From positions 54,428 through 118,427 of the forward strand of contig CALEYL010000040.1 in assembly GCA_937926205.1 (NCBI GenBank): DNA of 64,000 nt, read 5' to 3'. Below the pieces are notes generated by a model that saw nothing but the letters and a program-made list of their open reading frames with translations, searched no databases and was not told where the DNA came from. Of this stretch, positions 16,692 to 26,360 are shown in pieces. Position 1 is the stretch's first letter. The number at the start of each line of letters is the position of its first letter. Origin of the DNA: an uncultured Saprospiraceae bacterium (GTDB lineage: Bacteria > Bacteroidota > Bacteroidia > Chitinophagales > Saprospiraceae). The translations under genes were made by a program, and so were the position numbers.

Positions 16692-17255
16692 ATGACTTCT
16701 GATATGCTGAAGACTTTCAAAACATCCATTATGGCTGTTGCTGTGCTGGCTGCACTGGCTAGCTGCCAGAATTCTAACAGCGACGTTCGCGATGCTGCCC
16801 GCCAGAACATCGAAAATACCGGCGTTCAACCGGCAAACCCGAATGCTGCCATGGATCCTAACGCTCAACCAGATGCAGCTCAAACCACTCCGGTACCAAC
16901 CGGTCCGACGACTACTATGGAATTTGCAGAAACAACTTTCGACTTCGGTACGGTACAGGATGGCGAAAAAGTTTCTCACACTTACAGTTTTAAAAACACA
17001 GGCTCTGAGCCATTGGTGTTGTCTGATGCTAAAGGCAGCTGCGGTTGCACCGTTCCAAAATGGCCACGCGAACCGATCGCACCAGGCGCAAGCGGCCAAA
17101 TTATCGTAGAGTTTGACTCTAAAGGCAAAGGCGGCAAACGCAACCAGAAAGTAACGATCACGGCGAATACAAACCCGCCACAAAGCTTCCTTTACCTGAC
17201 TGGCGAAGTTACAGGTGGCACTTCGGCTACACCTGAAATCAAAGTAAACCAGTAA
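16692..17255 (+). CDS. DUF1573 lipoprotein
   Basis: 187 residues. The leader ends in a lipobox (AALASC, Cys at about residue 25), followed by a Pro/Asn/Gln-rich linker. The DUF1573 domain fills about 75-180, with EFAETTFDFGTVQDGEKVSHTYSFKNTG, the CGCT cysteine pair in KGSCGCTVPKWP, and a terminal FLYLTGEV strand. DUF1573 is an Ig-like ASPM-SPD-2-Hydin-type fold, abundant in Bacteroidota surface proteins, without a known activity. It is a single gene with its own promoter element and a strong terminator, so it may be highly expressed. Confidence 0.88.
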   Translation: MTSDMLKTFKTSIMAVAVLAALASCQNSNSDVRDAARQNIENTGVQPANPNAAMDPNAQPDAAQTTPVPTGPTTTMEFAETTFDFGTVQDGEKVSHTYSFKNTGSEPLVLSDAKGSCGCTVPKWPREPIAPGASGQIIVEFDSKGKGGKRNQKVTITANTNPPQSFLYLTGEVTGGTSATPEIKVNQ

Positions 17256-17297
17256 TTGGTAAGTCAATCGCTTAGGGTTTCTCAACCCGATATCCAT

Positions 17298-17331
17298 AAA
17301 AGCCTCCCGGAGTAAGTTCCGGGAGGCTTTT
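17298..17331 (+). terminator. Rho-independent terminator of the DUF1573 gene
   Basis: Perfect 14-bp arms AAAAGCCTCCCGGA (17298-17311) and TCCGGGAGGCTTTT (17318-17331), 6-nt loop, then a T-rich tail (TGTTTTGTTTG). Confidence 0.88.
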
Positions 17332-17374
17332 TGTTTTGTTTGCTTTACCTAAACGAACATCGTTCGGTTGTCCA

Positions 17375-20300
17375 TTAATCCACTTCCACCCGAATCCCTT
17401 CCGAATGGCTGCTGAACTCCGGCGCGTACATACACTGAATGCTGGTTATGCCATTCGAAAAGTCGCCTTTATGGGTGACATGAACCGGGTATTCAAAAAC
17501 GTACGTGCCTTTCGGGAGGTAATCAAAAAAGAAGTTGGTGGCAGCGTCGCGGGTACTTTCGTAATAGCCCAATCCGCCTTGCCATTTGTAGCCGCTCAGT
17601 ACATTCAGCGGTTCGAAGCCACTGGCGCGCATGTCTTTCATGTGCACGTATTCCATATCCCGGTCTACACGCAATTCCAGGCGCACCACCACTTTGTCAC
17701 CGGGGTGCAGGGTGGTTTTGTCGTTGATGGGCTTCAGCACCGGGCCGGTATCTGAAGCATCCTGGCGGAACAACTGCTTTTTCAGCTGCAACGGCGTTTC
17801 TTCGAAAGTTTTGATTTTGTCCAGGTTTTCAAAGTACTGCCAATAAAGTCCGCCCCAGGCAACCGTTTTGTTCGGGTTGTCCACTTTTACTTTGGCCCAT
17901 TCTTTGCCAATGTCGTCGCCGTCCCAATTGCTGCGGAAGTAGCCAGTACCGGCTTCAGCGGTTTTTTGTGCAGCGCTTATCTGATCGCTGTAGGTCTTTT
18001 TCTTTTTGACATTCGGAAAACTGATTTTTACCGGCGTGTCTTCTGCCAGCCAGTTGTTGCCGTTTGCGAGTAGGACATAAACTGCGGCAGCCGTTGCTTT
18101 CGTCGTTTTCCAGCTGTTCGTTTGTTTGTTTTTCAGCAGCCAGATTTTCAGTTCTTCCACCATGCGCTCGTCTTCGGCTACTTCTGAAAAAGCTTCAGTG
18201 AGCAATGCATGCGTTTCTATGGGAAGCTGGTTCCAGAAATACCCGCGGGGATAATTCCAGTACATGCCCATTTCTTCGCTTTTCAAAGCGCGCTCTTTCA
18301 GGGAGCGCATGATATCCAGCGCTGCCATTTTTTCATCGTAGCGGCGGAGTGCCAACGCAAGCATGCCCTGTTCATACAAGCCTTTGCTGGTCCAGTATTT
18401 TTTAGCCTGCCCCAAATAATATTCGTGGATTTTAGCCAATTCTACATCTGCAAAAGTCTGTTCCCTGAAAAAAGATCGTGCATAGAGGTAGTGGATGATG
18501 AGGCCGTCCAGGTGGTCGTCCTCAAATTTTGTTCGTTCCGCCTGAACTTCTTTTTGAAGACGGTGGTAAGCATCCAGCAATTCCAGGTCTATAAACCGGA
18601 TTCCTTTCTGAGCAATATCTTTAGCTTGCTGGTCTTTGTCGATGGAACCGACGCCCAGCTTGCTCAAATGCCCCAGACCTTCTACCACATACTGCGTGAT
18701 GTACCAACTTTCGCGACCACCTGTGAACCAGGCAAAACCGCCGTTCTGGGTTTGCCTTTCAGCCAATTGCGCCAGCGCCCGTGTTTTTTCATCCGCCATG
18801 CGGTTGAGGTCAAACAGCAAGCCAATGCGCTGGCGTTGCTGCGCTTCGTTTTCCGATTCCAGCACCCAGGGCGTTTCTTCCAGCAGGGCGCTTTTAAGGT
18901 CCTGGTTTTTACTCAGGTTACTTTCCAGCGCATCCGTATTTTTCCAGGCCTCAAAAACATTTTTAATTTTTGGATGGCGATTGGCGACCGCGCCGGCAAG
19001 GGAATTGGCATAAAAACGGTTAAAAATCTGTTCCGTGCATTCGTAAGGGTACTCCATCAGGTAAGGCAGGGCTTTCACCGCGTACCAGGCCGGATTTGAT
19101 GTAAATTCCAACGACAACTGGTGGTTTTGCAAGGTTTTGGAGATGGCCGAATTGCTCAGATTTTTCAGAGTAAAGGTTTTGGTTTGGCCGCCGCGAACAG
19201 GCAAAGGAAGGGTTTCGGTCACCAGCATGCGGTTGGTCAATACCGGCACAGCGCTTTCTTCACCATCTGCAAAATCCCCCGCTTCTGCAACAATCCGGTG
19301 AGTAAGCGCCATGATCTTACCGGTAGGAATGTTCAGGTTCCAGGCTACCCGGGCCGATTGCCCCGCTTCTGTTGAAAAATCCACCGTATTATTCTGGTTT
19401 CCCAGCAAGAGGTCTACCGGCTGCATGGAAACAGCATCAAACAACAAGAGGCGAGCTTTACCTTTCAGCGGCTTGTCGCTCATGTTGGTGATTTTGGCCG
19501 TCCATTCGATTTGATCGCCTTCCCGAACAAAGCGCGGAGCATTGGGCAAGACCATCAATTCTTTCTGCGTCACGATTTCTTTGCTGGTGAAGGCGTATTG
19601 CAGGGACTTGGTATATGCAAAACCCAAGAATTTCCAGCGCGTCAGCGCCTCGTTCATGGTGAATTTAATCAAAATATTGCCATCCTCATCGGTGTTCAGC
19701 TGAGGAAAGAAAAAGACCGTTTCCCTGAGGTTGGTTCTGACAGGTGGCGGCGGCGCCTGAGCAGTGGCCTTGGGTTCATCGCCGTCCATCGTAATGACAC
19801 TGTCTGGCGAAGGCGGCGGCGGTGGAGCGGCATCTGCCATTGCTGCCTTTGGCGATGTACGCATTTCAGCTGGCGCTTCTTCTGACATAACCCGCAAATC
19901 TCCTTCCATTGCGCTATTTTTGTACATCCTGCTGAATCGCTGGTAGCCCGAGTTGTACCAGCCAAACCAATTCAAACTTCGGTAAATGCGAATGGCCCCA
20001 GAAGAACCGACCTCACGTTGATCGTTTTCTTTACCCGGCAGAAACTGCCCATAAGAAATCCTGAAATCATTGCCATCCCAATAAACGCCGCTATAGCTGT
20101 AAGGAAAAAACGACTTGATCCAGTTGTGGTCTACAAAATAATCCAGAGAAGCATCGTACATGGCCGCAACCATTTCCGCTGCAACACTTTCTTTTTTCGG
20201 ACCGCTGATTTTCAGTTGCCAAGTTTCTTCCTGCCCAGGGCGAAGCTTATCGCGGAATGTTTCGTAGCTGATGCTGAGTTCTTTATTGCTCCAGGGCACT

Positions 20301-23300
20301 GAAATGACACCTGCATAGGAATAAAAACGGTTTTGATAAACCATCGCCAGCGAAAAAGGCAAATTGCCGCGGTCGGTTTCGGCGATAGCCTGCAATTCTT
20401 CTTTCCATTGCGATAGTTTCACCCAGCGTGAAATCGTTTCCCCTTTTCTGTTTTCAATTTCAAGGCGCACGTTTAAGGGTGTCTCAAGGCCGCTGCTCAA
20501 ATACAGATGGGCTTCTTCTCCCGGTTCGTATTTGGGTTTGTCAGTCTCATAGCGGAGCAAAACATCCGAAGCGATTAATTTGGCATTCCGGTCAAACAGC
20601 TCGTAATAGAATTTCGATTCCACCAATTCTCCTGATGGATCGGTCATGGACACAGTAATGACGTAATGCCCGATTGCCCAGGACTGCATGTCTACTCGGA
20701 TGGAATCGGCGTTACCGGTATCCAAATCAACTGTATAAACCTGCTCCTTCAGCGCCCAGTTTGCCTGTTCGTCTTCATTTTTATAGGCAAAATTCGGAAA
20801 ATCAGCCTTGAACCTCGATTCCGGAATGATGTGTTGATCTGGTTTGCTCCAGTAGCGGTCTTTAAAATATTGTGCCGGACTTTCCAGGCGCTGAATCGTC
20901 AGGCGTCCTTTCGCAGCAACGTGCTGGCCGTCAAGGTTATTGGTTGCCACAACAATAGAGGGAGCAGCGGTTCGGTCAAATGATTCGGGCAACTGAATGG
21001 CCGCCGTCATACTCAAATACCCCAGTTCCAGCGAACGTTCAGCGCTGTGGGTTTCTCCGTTGATATCCGTGACATCCGCGTAGACGGTATAAAAAAAGCT
21101 CGGCCGGTCTTTTTTGTCAATTGACAGATCGGGTTGCGCTTTGAATTCCACGACAAAATTACCACTGGCATCGGTTGTCAACACGCCATTGGCTATCTCC
21201 ATCGACTGACCTGCATTGGTCGGATATATGCTGCGGCCTCTCCACCAGGGCCACCAGGGGTAGCGAACTTCGCGCACCACGCGGTAGCGAACTTCAGCGC
21301 CATCTACATTGCTGCCGGCGTAGGTTTGGGCAAGCCCTTTAACGGAAATATTGTCGCCGAGCTTTGGAGCACCCTGAATCGGGTCAATTTTGACTTCAAA
21401 TTTAGGCCGCTTGTATTCCTCTACCCTAAGGCTGGTATAGCCGTTAAGGCTTGACTGGATGCTCATGTTTCCCAGTAAGCCCGCTCTTGGTGCAATGAAA
21501 CTACCGTTTACACTGCCGTACTGGTTGCTGTTCAATTCGAGTTTTTCAACCAGTTTTTCGTTGGTGTCAAAAAAGCTGATGACGACTTTCCTGTTGGCCA
21601 GTATGCTCGGTACGCCTTCTTTGTCGTTCTGCATCAACACCGCCTTAAAATAGACCGTTTGGCCAGGGCGGTAGATGGCCCGATCGAGGAAAAAGTGGGT
21701 AAAAGGCCGTGGTTCGATAACCCGGTCATAAGAATAATCCGACAATCGGTCATTCATCCAGAAGACATCTTTTCCCCGACTCAACTTCACCATGAATTCT
21801 TTATTCCTCGATTTTGGATCTATCCGGCCCTCCTCATCGCTGTAGGCCGTATCTGATTTTTTCCAACCATTATTTTTGGACTTTTCGCGCCTCTCGTAAG
21901 AAAAGGTATAAAACTCAGCCATAACCCCCTTCTGCGGGGCCCCTTCCCTGCGATCCGTTACCAGCAGCGTCAGTTGGCCACTTCCGTCATTTTTCCGGAT
22001 ACCAGCAAGGTTGGTTACCTGAAATAAAGTATAAGCAATGCTCTTTTTCCCTTTTTTAAAGCTTTCATCTTCTGACGCCAGCACTGCATAATACCCCAGA
22101 GGAAGTTTGGGAATGATCGTTTCGGTGGTGTGTGGGCGGTAATCTTCCGTACCTGGCAGGGTCGCGTTCCACGATTCCACGCCTTTTCGTTTGATGACAG
22201 CATCAATCAGGTCTTCGCTATAGCCGTAGCGAAAATGCAGGTTCTGGATATCTGTTTCCTCCAGGCGCACTATTTTAAAAAACACCTTGCTGACGTTCCG
22301 GTAACTGACCTGCATCAAGGCTGGTTTGTTGGGCAAATTGACCAACTCCGTGCTGATGCTGATGTTTTTTACCAACAAACCATCCATCAGGTTTTTGCAG
22401 AGCTCGCTGCCATAAGCTTTTGGGAAACGGCTGATGGCTTCCTCACACAGGGCTTTTGCTTTAACAAAATAGTCCCGGTTTGACTCCTGCCCTGTTTCAT
22501 AAGGCTGCTGCACATACCAGGAAGCCATGGCGTGCAGAATTTCGGTATAAGCCGGCGAAGCTGAGTACCGCAATTTCAGGCGATTCAGCGCAGCAAAATA
22601 AAGCTCATTTTTGTCCGTCACCGCGGCCTTTTCCCGCAAAAACTGCAACCGTTTCAGTTCTACATCGATAAATGCTGAAACATCTGCATCCGCCATGTGC
22701 CGGCGAACCAGATCCTGAAGCAGCAACAAGGTCTTCAGCTGGTAACTGTTCTGATCCTGGGCATCAAATTTCAGGTTTACAAATACGGATGCATCAGAAA
22801 ATACTTCTGCCTGGGTAATGTAAAACTTATAGGCCGGAGCGGGTAGATAAGAACGGTCGTTGATAAAATAATCAATAACCCGGTGGGCCAGAAAATCGTA
22901 CAGCGTGGGCCGGAGTGCTTCGTCCAGCTTCCCCTCTGTCAAAATATCGCTGAATACCTTAAAAGAGATGCCGGTGAGGCGTTCATCCTGTAAAGACAGG
23001 TTGTAATTTTTTGCTGCAGCTTCCAGAAATTGGACAGCGCTCCAGGTTTCGATGTCTTTGTTAGCAAAGTTATCTGTCTGTGTGCGCTCTGCAATCAGCC
23101 AGTAGTTGGCATTCAGGTAATTCTCATACAATTCGCCCAACATCGAATAGAGCACTTGCTTGACTGGGAATTCAGCCTTCGCCGCTTCTTCTTCGATCCG
23201 TTGAATGGCATTGACGTTGCCTTTTTCTTCCAACTGGCTTTTGAACTTCTCGCGATAGATGATCGCTTTGACCAATTGAGCAGGCTCGTTCGTTTTGTTG

Positions 23301-23488
23301 ATGCGGTTGTAGAGCGTTTCGACTTTGGCAAGGGCGCTTTGGGGCAGTCCTTGTGCCTCAAGAGAGTCAATCGCCTTCCATTCCGCTTCATAGCGTTGAG
23401 GCATAGTTGATTGTGATTTTACCTGTTGGGGGCTTATCCACATTGCAAAAGACAGCACCCATAAACCCAGAATCGGGAATTTACTCAT
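17375..23488 (-). CDS. Bacterial alpha-2-macroglobulin family protein, 2037 residues
   Basis: Start taken as the ATG at 23488, which places the signal peptide (MSKFPILGLWVLSFAMWISPQQVKSQ) first. A helical N-terminal region (to about residue 390) precedes the macroglobulin domains. MG2-type features are DRAIYRPGQTVYFKAVL and SYDRVIEPRPFTHFFLD. The A2M region (FFFPQLNTDEDGNILIKFTMNEALTRWKFLGFAYT) is followed by the thioester/TED domain with YPYECTEQ; the thioester Cys-x-Glu-Gln lies at codons 19039-19028, Cys about residue 1484. Such proteins trap attacking proteases in the periplasm or at the surface. A Pro-rich linker (APPPPPSPDS) precedes the A2M domain. No pbpC lies next to it, unlike the enterobacterial arrangement. 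There is no lipobox. Confidence 0.92.
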   Translation of the reverse strand: MSKFPILGLWVLSFAMWISPQQVKSQSTMPQRYEAEWKAIDSLEAQGLPQSALAKVETLYNRINKTNEPAQLVKAIIYREKFKSQLEEKGNVNAIQRIEEEAAKAEFPVKQVLYSMLGELYENYLNANYWLIAERTQTDNFANKDIETWSAVQFLEAAAKNYNLSLQDERLTGISFKVFSDILTEGKLDEALRPTLYDFLAHRVIDYFINDRSYLPAPAYKFYITQAEVFSDASVFVNLKFDAQDQNSYQLKTLLLLQDLVRRHMADADVSAFIDVELKRLQFLREKAAVTDKNELYFAALNRLKLRYSASPAYTEILHAMASWYVQQPYETGQESNRDYFVKAKALCEEAISRFPKAYGSELCKNLMDGLLVKNISISTELVNLPNKPALMQVSYRNVSKVFFKIVRLEETDIQNLHFRYGYSEDLIDAVIKRKGVESWNATLPGTEDYRPHTTETIIPKLPLGYYAVLASEDESFKKGKKSIAYTLFQVTNLAGIRKNDGSGQLTLLVTDRREGAPQKGVMAEFYTFSYERREKSKNNGWKKSDTAYSDEEGRIDPKSRNKEFMVKLSRGKDVFWMNDRLSDYSYDRVIEPRPFTHFFLDRAIYRPGQTVYFKAVLMQNDKEGVPSILANRKVVISFFDTNEKLVEKLELNSNQYGSVNGSFIAPRAGLLGNMSIQSSLNGYTSLRVEEYKRPKFEVKIDPIQGAPKLGDNISVKGLAQTYAGSNVDGAEVRYRVVREVRYPWWPWWRGRSIYPTNAGQSMEIANGVLTTDASGNFVVEFKAQPDLSIDKKDRPSFFYTVYADVTDINGETHSAERSLELGYLSMTAAIQLPESFDRTAAPSIVVATNNLDGQHVAAKGRLTIQRLESPAQYFKDRYWSKPDQHIIPESRFKADFPNFAYKNEDEQANWALKEQVYTVDLDTGNADSIRVDMQSWAIGHYVITVSMTDPSGELVESKFYYELFDRNAKLIASDVLLRYETDKPKYEPGEEAHLYLSSGLETPLNVRLEIENRKGETISRWVKLSQWKEELQAIAETDRGNLPFSLAMVYQNRFYSYAGVISVPWSNKELSISYETFRDKLRPGQEETWQLKISGPKKESVAAEMVAAMYDASLDYFVDHNWIKSFFPYSYSGVYWDGNDFRISYGQFLPGKENDQREVGSSGAIRIYRSLNWFGWYNSGYQRFSRMYKNSAMEGDLRVMSEEAPAEMRTSPKAAMADAAPPPPPSPDSVITMDGDEPKATAQAPPPPVRTNLRETVFFFPQLNTDEDGNILIKFTMNEALTRWKFLGFAYTKSLQYAFTSKEIVTQKELMVLPNAPRFVREGDQIEWTAKITNMSDKPLKGKARLLLFDAVSMQPVDLLLGNQNNTVDFSTEAGQSARVAWNLNIPTGKIMALTHRIVAEAGDFADGEESAVPVLTNRMLVTETLPLPVRGGQTKTFTLKNLSNSAISKTLQNHQLSLEFTSNPAWYAVKALPYLMEYPYECTEQIFNRFYANSLAGAVANRHPKIKNVFEAWKNTDALESNLSKNQDLKSALLEETPWVLESENEAQQRQRIGLLFDLNRMADEKTRALAQLAERQTQNGGFAWFTGGRESWYITQYVVEGLGHLSKLGVGSIDKDQQAKDIAQKGIRFIDLELLDAYHRLQKEVQAERTKFEDDHLDGLIIHYLYARSFFREQTFADVELAKIHEYYLGQAKKYWTSKGLYEQGMLALALRRYDEKMAALDIMRSLKERALKSEEMGMYWNYPRGYFWNQLPIETHALLTEAFSEVAEDERMVEELKIWLLKNKQTNSWKTTKATAAAVYVLLANGNNWLAEDTPVKISFPNVKKKKTYSDQISAAQKTAEAGTGYFRSNWDGDDIGKEWAKVKVDNPNKTVAWGGLYWQYFENLDKIKTFEETPLQLKKQLFRQDASDTGPVLKPINDKTTLHPGDKVVVRLELRVDRDMEYVHMKDMRASGFEPLNVLSGYKWQGGLGYYESTRDAATNFFFDYLPKGTYVFEYPVHVTHKGDFSNGITSIQCMYAPEFSSHSEGIRVEVD

Positions 23489-23762
23489 AAACTCGTTTTT
23501 AGACGTACCGTTCACCCGGAATGGACGAATAGGAAAGCGTGATTTTAATTGATTTTCAGCGCAATATGACGTTTTTTCCGTCATTGGCAAGGTGTCGGCA
23601 TTCATTCGTAATAATCTGCATATTCATAACTACAAGACGTTGAAAAATAGTATAATGGTGGGCGAAATATTACAGCAAGGCCGTTAAAGTATGGTTAAGT
23701 TTTTTAAAAAATATTTCAAAAACTACGGCCATTTCCTGTTCCTTTACAACTAAATCCCACTA

Positions 23763-25589
23763 ATGAGGTTATTTTTGGGACAACAATCTAAAACCTACGT
23801 GAAGGACCTGACTTATATCAACAAGTATTTTTATAAATACCGCCTGCGATTGCTTTTGGGCATCATTTTTGTCATGCTTTCCAACTATTTCCGCGTCCTT
23901 CAACCGCAGATTATCCGCGAAGCGCTGGACATGGTCGTTGACAACATCAGCTTTTACAACTTGTTTGGCGGTTCCAACCTGCAATCCGAAATATACAAAA
24001 GCCTGGGTAGCAAACTGTTAATGTTCGGTTTACTCGTGCTTGTGTTTGCTTTTTTGATGGGCGTTTTCATGTATTTTATGCGTCAAACCATCATCGTCAT
24101 GTCGAGACTCATCGAATACGACATGCGCAAAGAGATTTTTGGAAAATACGAAAAGCTGAGTCTTTCATTTTACAAGCGCAACAACACCGGCGACCTGATG
24201 GCCCGCATTACGGAGGATGTATCCAAAGTACGCATGTATCTCGGACCTGCCGTTTTGTATGGCATCAACCTGCTTTCGCTTTTTGTGCTGGCCATTTATG
24301 CCATGGTGCAGGTGAACCTGGAGCTAACGCTGTATTGCCTTGCCCCCCTACCCTTTTTATCGGTTTCCATTTATTACATCAGCATCAATACCAGCAAGCG
24401 CAGCGAACGCATACAAAAGCAGCTTGCCGTACTCAACAGCATCTCTCAGGAAGTTTATTCCGGCATACGGGTTGTAAAATCCTATGTTCAGGAAACTGCA
24501 ACCGTGCGCCATTTTTCCAGCGAAAGCGATTTGTACAAACAAAAGTCGCTGGCCATGGTAAAAATTAATGCCTTTTTCTATCCCATGATGTTGCTGATGA
24601 TTGGCGCCAGTACAATACTGACGGTATACATCGGCGGCCTGCAAGTGGTTAAAGGAGTGATTACTCCCGGAAATATTGCTGAATTTGTCATTTATGTCAA
24701 CATGCTTACCTGGCCGGTAACGGCAATTGGCTGGATTGCTTCCATTGTTCAGCAAGCCGCAGCTTCTCAAAAGCGCATCAATGAATTTTTGAATACAGAG
24801 CCTGATATTGTCAATACCGTAACTGATTCCGCTCCGTTCAAAGGCGACATCGAATTCGACCATGTTCAGTTCACCTACCCGGATACCAGAATCGCTGCGA
24901 TTAATGACGTTAGTTTTGAACTAAAAGCCGGTCAAAAAATGGCCATTATCGGCAGAACAGGCTCCGGAAAAACGACCATAGCCGATTTGCTGACCCGCAT
25001 GTACGACGTTAGTTCGGGTTCAATACGCATAGATGGCCGCGATTTGCGTCAGCACGACCTCGACAACCTCAGGCGGCGCATAGGCTATGTGCCGCAGGAT
25101 GTTTTTCTGTTTTCAGACAATGTTGCCGGCAATATTGCCTTTGGAAATCCGGATGCCAGTCGGGCAGAAATTGAAGATTTTGCACGGCACGCTGCTGTTT
25201 ATGACGACATCATGGGACTCTCGGAAGGTTTTGAAACCGTGGTTGGAGAGCGTGGCGTTACCCTTTCCGGAGGACAAAAACAGCGCATATCCATAGCCCG
25301 GGCGCTCATCAAAAAACCGGACATTGTCATTTTTGACGACTGCCTCTCTGCGGTGGATACCGATACGGAGAAGCAAATTTTGAGCTACTTCACGGCTGCC
25401 CTGAACGATAAAACGACCATTGTCATCACCCACCGCATTTATGCATTGCTGCAGTTTGACAAAATCATTGTGCTTGACCATGGAAAGATCGCAGAAGTGG
25501 GCACCCACGATGAATTGCTTTCCCGCAAAGGGTATTACTACGAACTTTATGAAAAGCAGATCACGGAAGAATCGAAACATCCGGCTTAG
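23763..25589 (+). CDS. ABC exporter, fused permease and ATPase (MsbA/BmrC-like)
   Basis: 608 residues. Six transmembrane helices fill about 35-325. The ATPase domain (about 355-600) has Walker A GRTGSGKTT, the Q-loop at YVPQDVFLFSDN, signature TLSGGQKQR, Walker B DIVIFDDCLSAVD and the H-loop ITHRIY. The residue after the Walker B aspartate is Asp, not the usual catalytic Glu. That is seen in one half of heterodimeric exporters such as BmrC/YheI, so this protein may pair with another half-transporter not encoded in the window. The substrate (drug, lipid or peptide) is unknown. It is divergent from the alpha-2-macroglobulin gene across 274 bp. Confidence 0.9.
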   Translation: MRLFLGQQSKTYVKDLTYINKYFYKYRLRLLLGIIFVMLSNYFRVLQPQIIREALDMVVDNISFYNLFGGSNLQSEIYKSLGSKLLMFGLLVLVFAFLMGVFMYFMRQTIIVMSRLIEYDMRKEIFGKYEKLSLSFYKRNNTGDLMARITEDVSKVRMYLGPAVLYGINLLSLFVLAIYAMVQVNLELTLYCLAPLPFLSVSIYYISINTSKRSERIQKQLAVLNSISQEVYSGIRVVKSYVQETATVRHFSSESDLYKQKSLAMVKINAFFYPMMLLMIGASTILTVYIGGLQVVKGVITPGNIAEFVIYVNMLTWPVTAIGWIASIVQQAAASQKRINEFLNTEPDIVNTVTDSAPFKGDIEFDHVQFTYPDTRIAAINDVSFELKAGQKMAIIGRTGSGKTTIADLLTRMYDVSSGSIRIDGRDLRQHDLDNLRRRIGYVPQDVFLFSDNVAGNIAFGNPDASRAEIEDFARHAAVYDDIMGLSEGFETVVGERGVTLSGGQKQRISIARALIKKPDIVIFDDCLSAVDTDTEKQILSYFTAALNDKTTIVITHRIYALLQFDKIIVLDHGKIAEVGTHDELLSRKGYYYELYEKQITEESKHPA

Positions 25590-25609
25590 TTATGAGGTAA
25601 ATTATTGTT

Positions 25610-25638
25610 TTGTTTTCCAAGGTGAATTTCTACATTTG
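25610..25638 (+). promoter_or_regulatory. Promoter of the DUF3276 gene
   Basis: TTG (25610-25612), 18 bp spacer, TACATTTG (25631-25638): an exact Bacteroidota promoter 47 bp before the GTG start at 25686. Confidence 0.6.
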
Positions 25639-25685
25639 TAGTGTGATGATTGTACTGAAGTTTATTTCACCAAATTTATAAAGAC

Positions 25686-26204
25686 GTGGAGAACGAGAGA
25701 TTCAAGAAGTTTGAAAGCGTTTACTCGAAAAAAGTTCGCGCTGGAAAAAGAAGGACGTATTTCTTTGATGTGCGGAAAACAAAAGGAGAAGACTTCTACA
25801 TTACGCTCACAGAAAGTACCAAAAAATTCAACAGCGAAGAGTACGAACGGCACAAAATTTTCTTGTACAAAGAAGATTTCAACCGCTTCCTGAGCAACCT
25901 TGAAGAAGCCATCAACCACGTGAAAACCGAATTGATGCCGGATTACAACTACGAAGAATTCGACCACCGCGATGAGGATGACTACAACAACGAAGAAGGT
26001 GGTGGCGGTGAGTATCCACGCAACCGGGACAGAGGCGACCGCGACCGCAGAGACCGCTTTGGTGGCGGCGATGGCGAACAACGGCACATGCGCCCACGGT
26101 TAATCATCGAAGATGCCGTCAATGATGACGATGCAAAAGACGAAGATGCGAAGGACGATCCTGAAGATACCTTGCCAAAAAGCGAAGACGATATCAGCTG
26201 GTAA
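25686..26204 (+). CDS. DUF3276 / PUR-alpha-like nucleic-acid-binding protein
   Basis: 172 residues, GTG start at 25686. The N-terminal half (about 5-85) is the PUR-type domain: VYSKKVRAGKRRTYFFDVRKTKGEDFYITLTEST and a C-terminal helix FLSNLEEAINHVK. The family binds single-stranded DNA or RNA; the Borrelia relative BpuR is an RNA/DNA-binding regulator. The second half is low-complexity: an Asp/Glu/Asn stretch, an Arg/Asp/Gly-rich run (RNRDRGDRDRRDRFGGG) and an acidic tail (DDAKDEDAKDDPED). That resembles RGG-type disordered tails of RNA chaperones. It has its own promoter and terminator, so it is a free-standing gene. Confidence 0.85.
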   Translation: MENERFKKFESVYSKKVRAGKRRTYFFDVRKTKGEDFYITLTESTKKFNSEEYERHKIFLYKEDFNRFLSNLEEAINHVKTELMPDYNYEEFDHRDEDDYNNEEGGGGEYPRNRDRGDRDRRDRFGGGDGEQRHMRPRLIIEDAVNDDDAKDEDAKDDPEDTLPKSEDDISW

Positions 26205-26237
26205 GGCGGGGTTCTCTTCCGATATTCGCATATAAGT

Positions 26238-26272
26238 ACAAGAGGCATTCCGGATTTCGGGATGTCTCTTGT
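26238..26272 (+). terminator. Terminator after the DUF3276 gene
   Basis: ACAAGAGGCATTCCG (from 26238) pairs with CGGGATGTCTCTTGT (to 26272) with two mismatches and a 5-nt loop, followed by CATTTTTG. Confidence 0.7.
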
Positions 26273-26360
26273 CATTTTTGCTGCATTTTGAAACCTTTGC
26301 CAGTAATACATCCAATCCCCCTGCTTTTTCCTTATTTTACACCCCAAAGCAAAGCCGTCT

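Noticed and set aside
18209..19099. Long plus-strand open frame opposite the alpha-2-macroglobulin gene
   Set aside because: Antisense shadow; no domain, no promoter, hydrophobic composition expected from reading the complement.
20476..20487. Second copy of the AGGGTGTCTCAA terminus seen at 3864
   Set aside because: Only 12 bp, within an intact coding region of the alpha-2-macroglobulin gene and without a facing arm; taken as chance.
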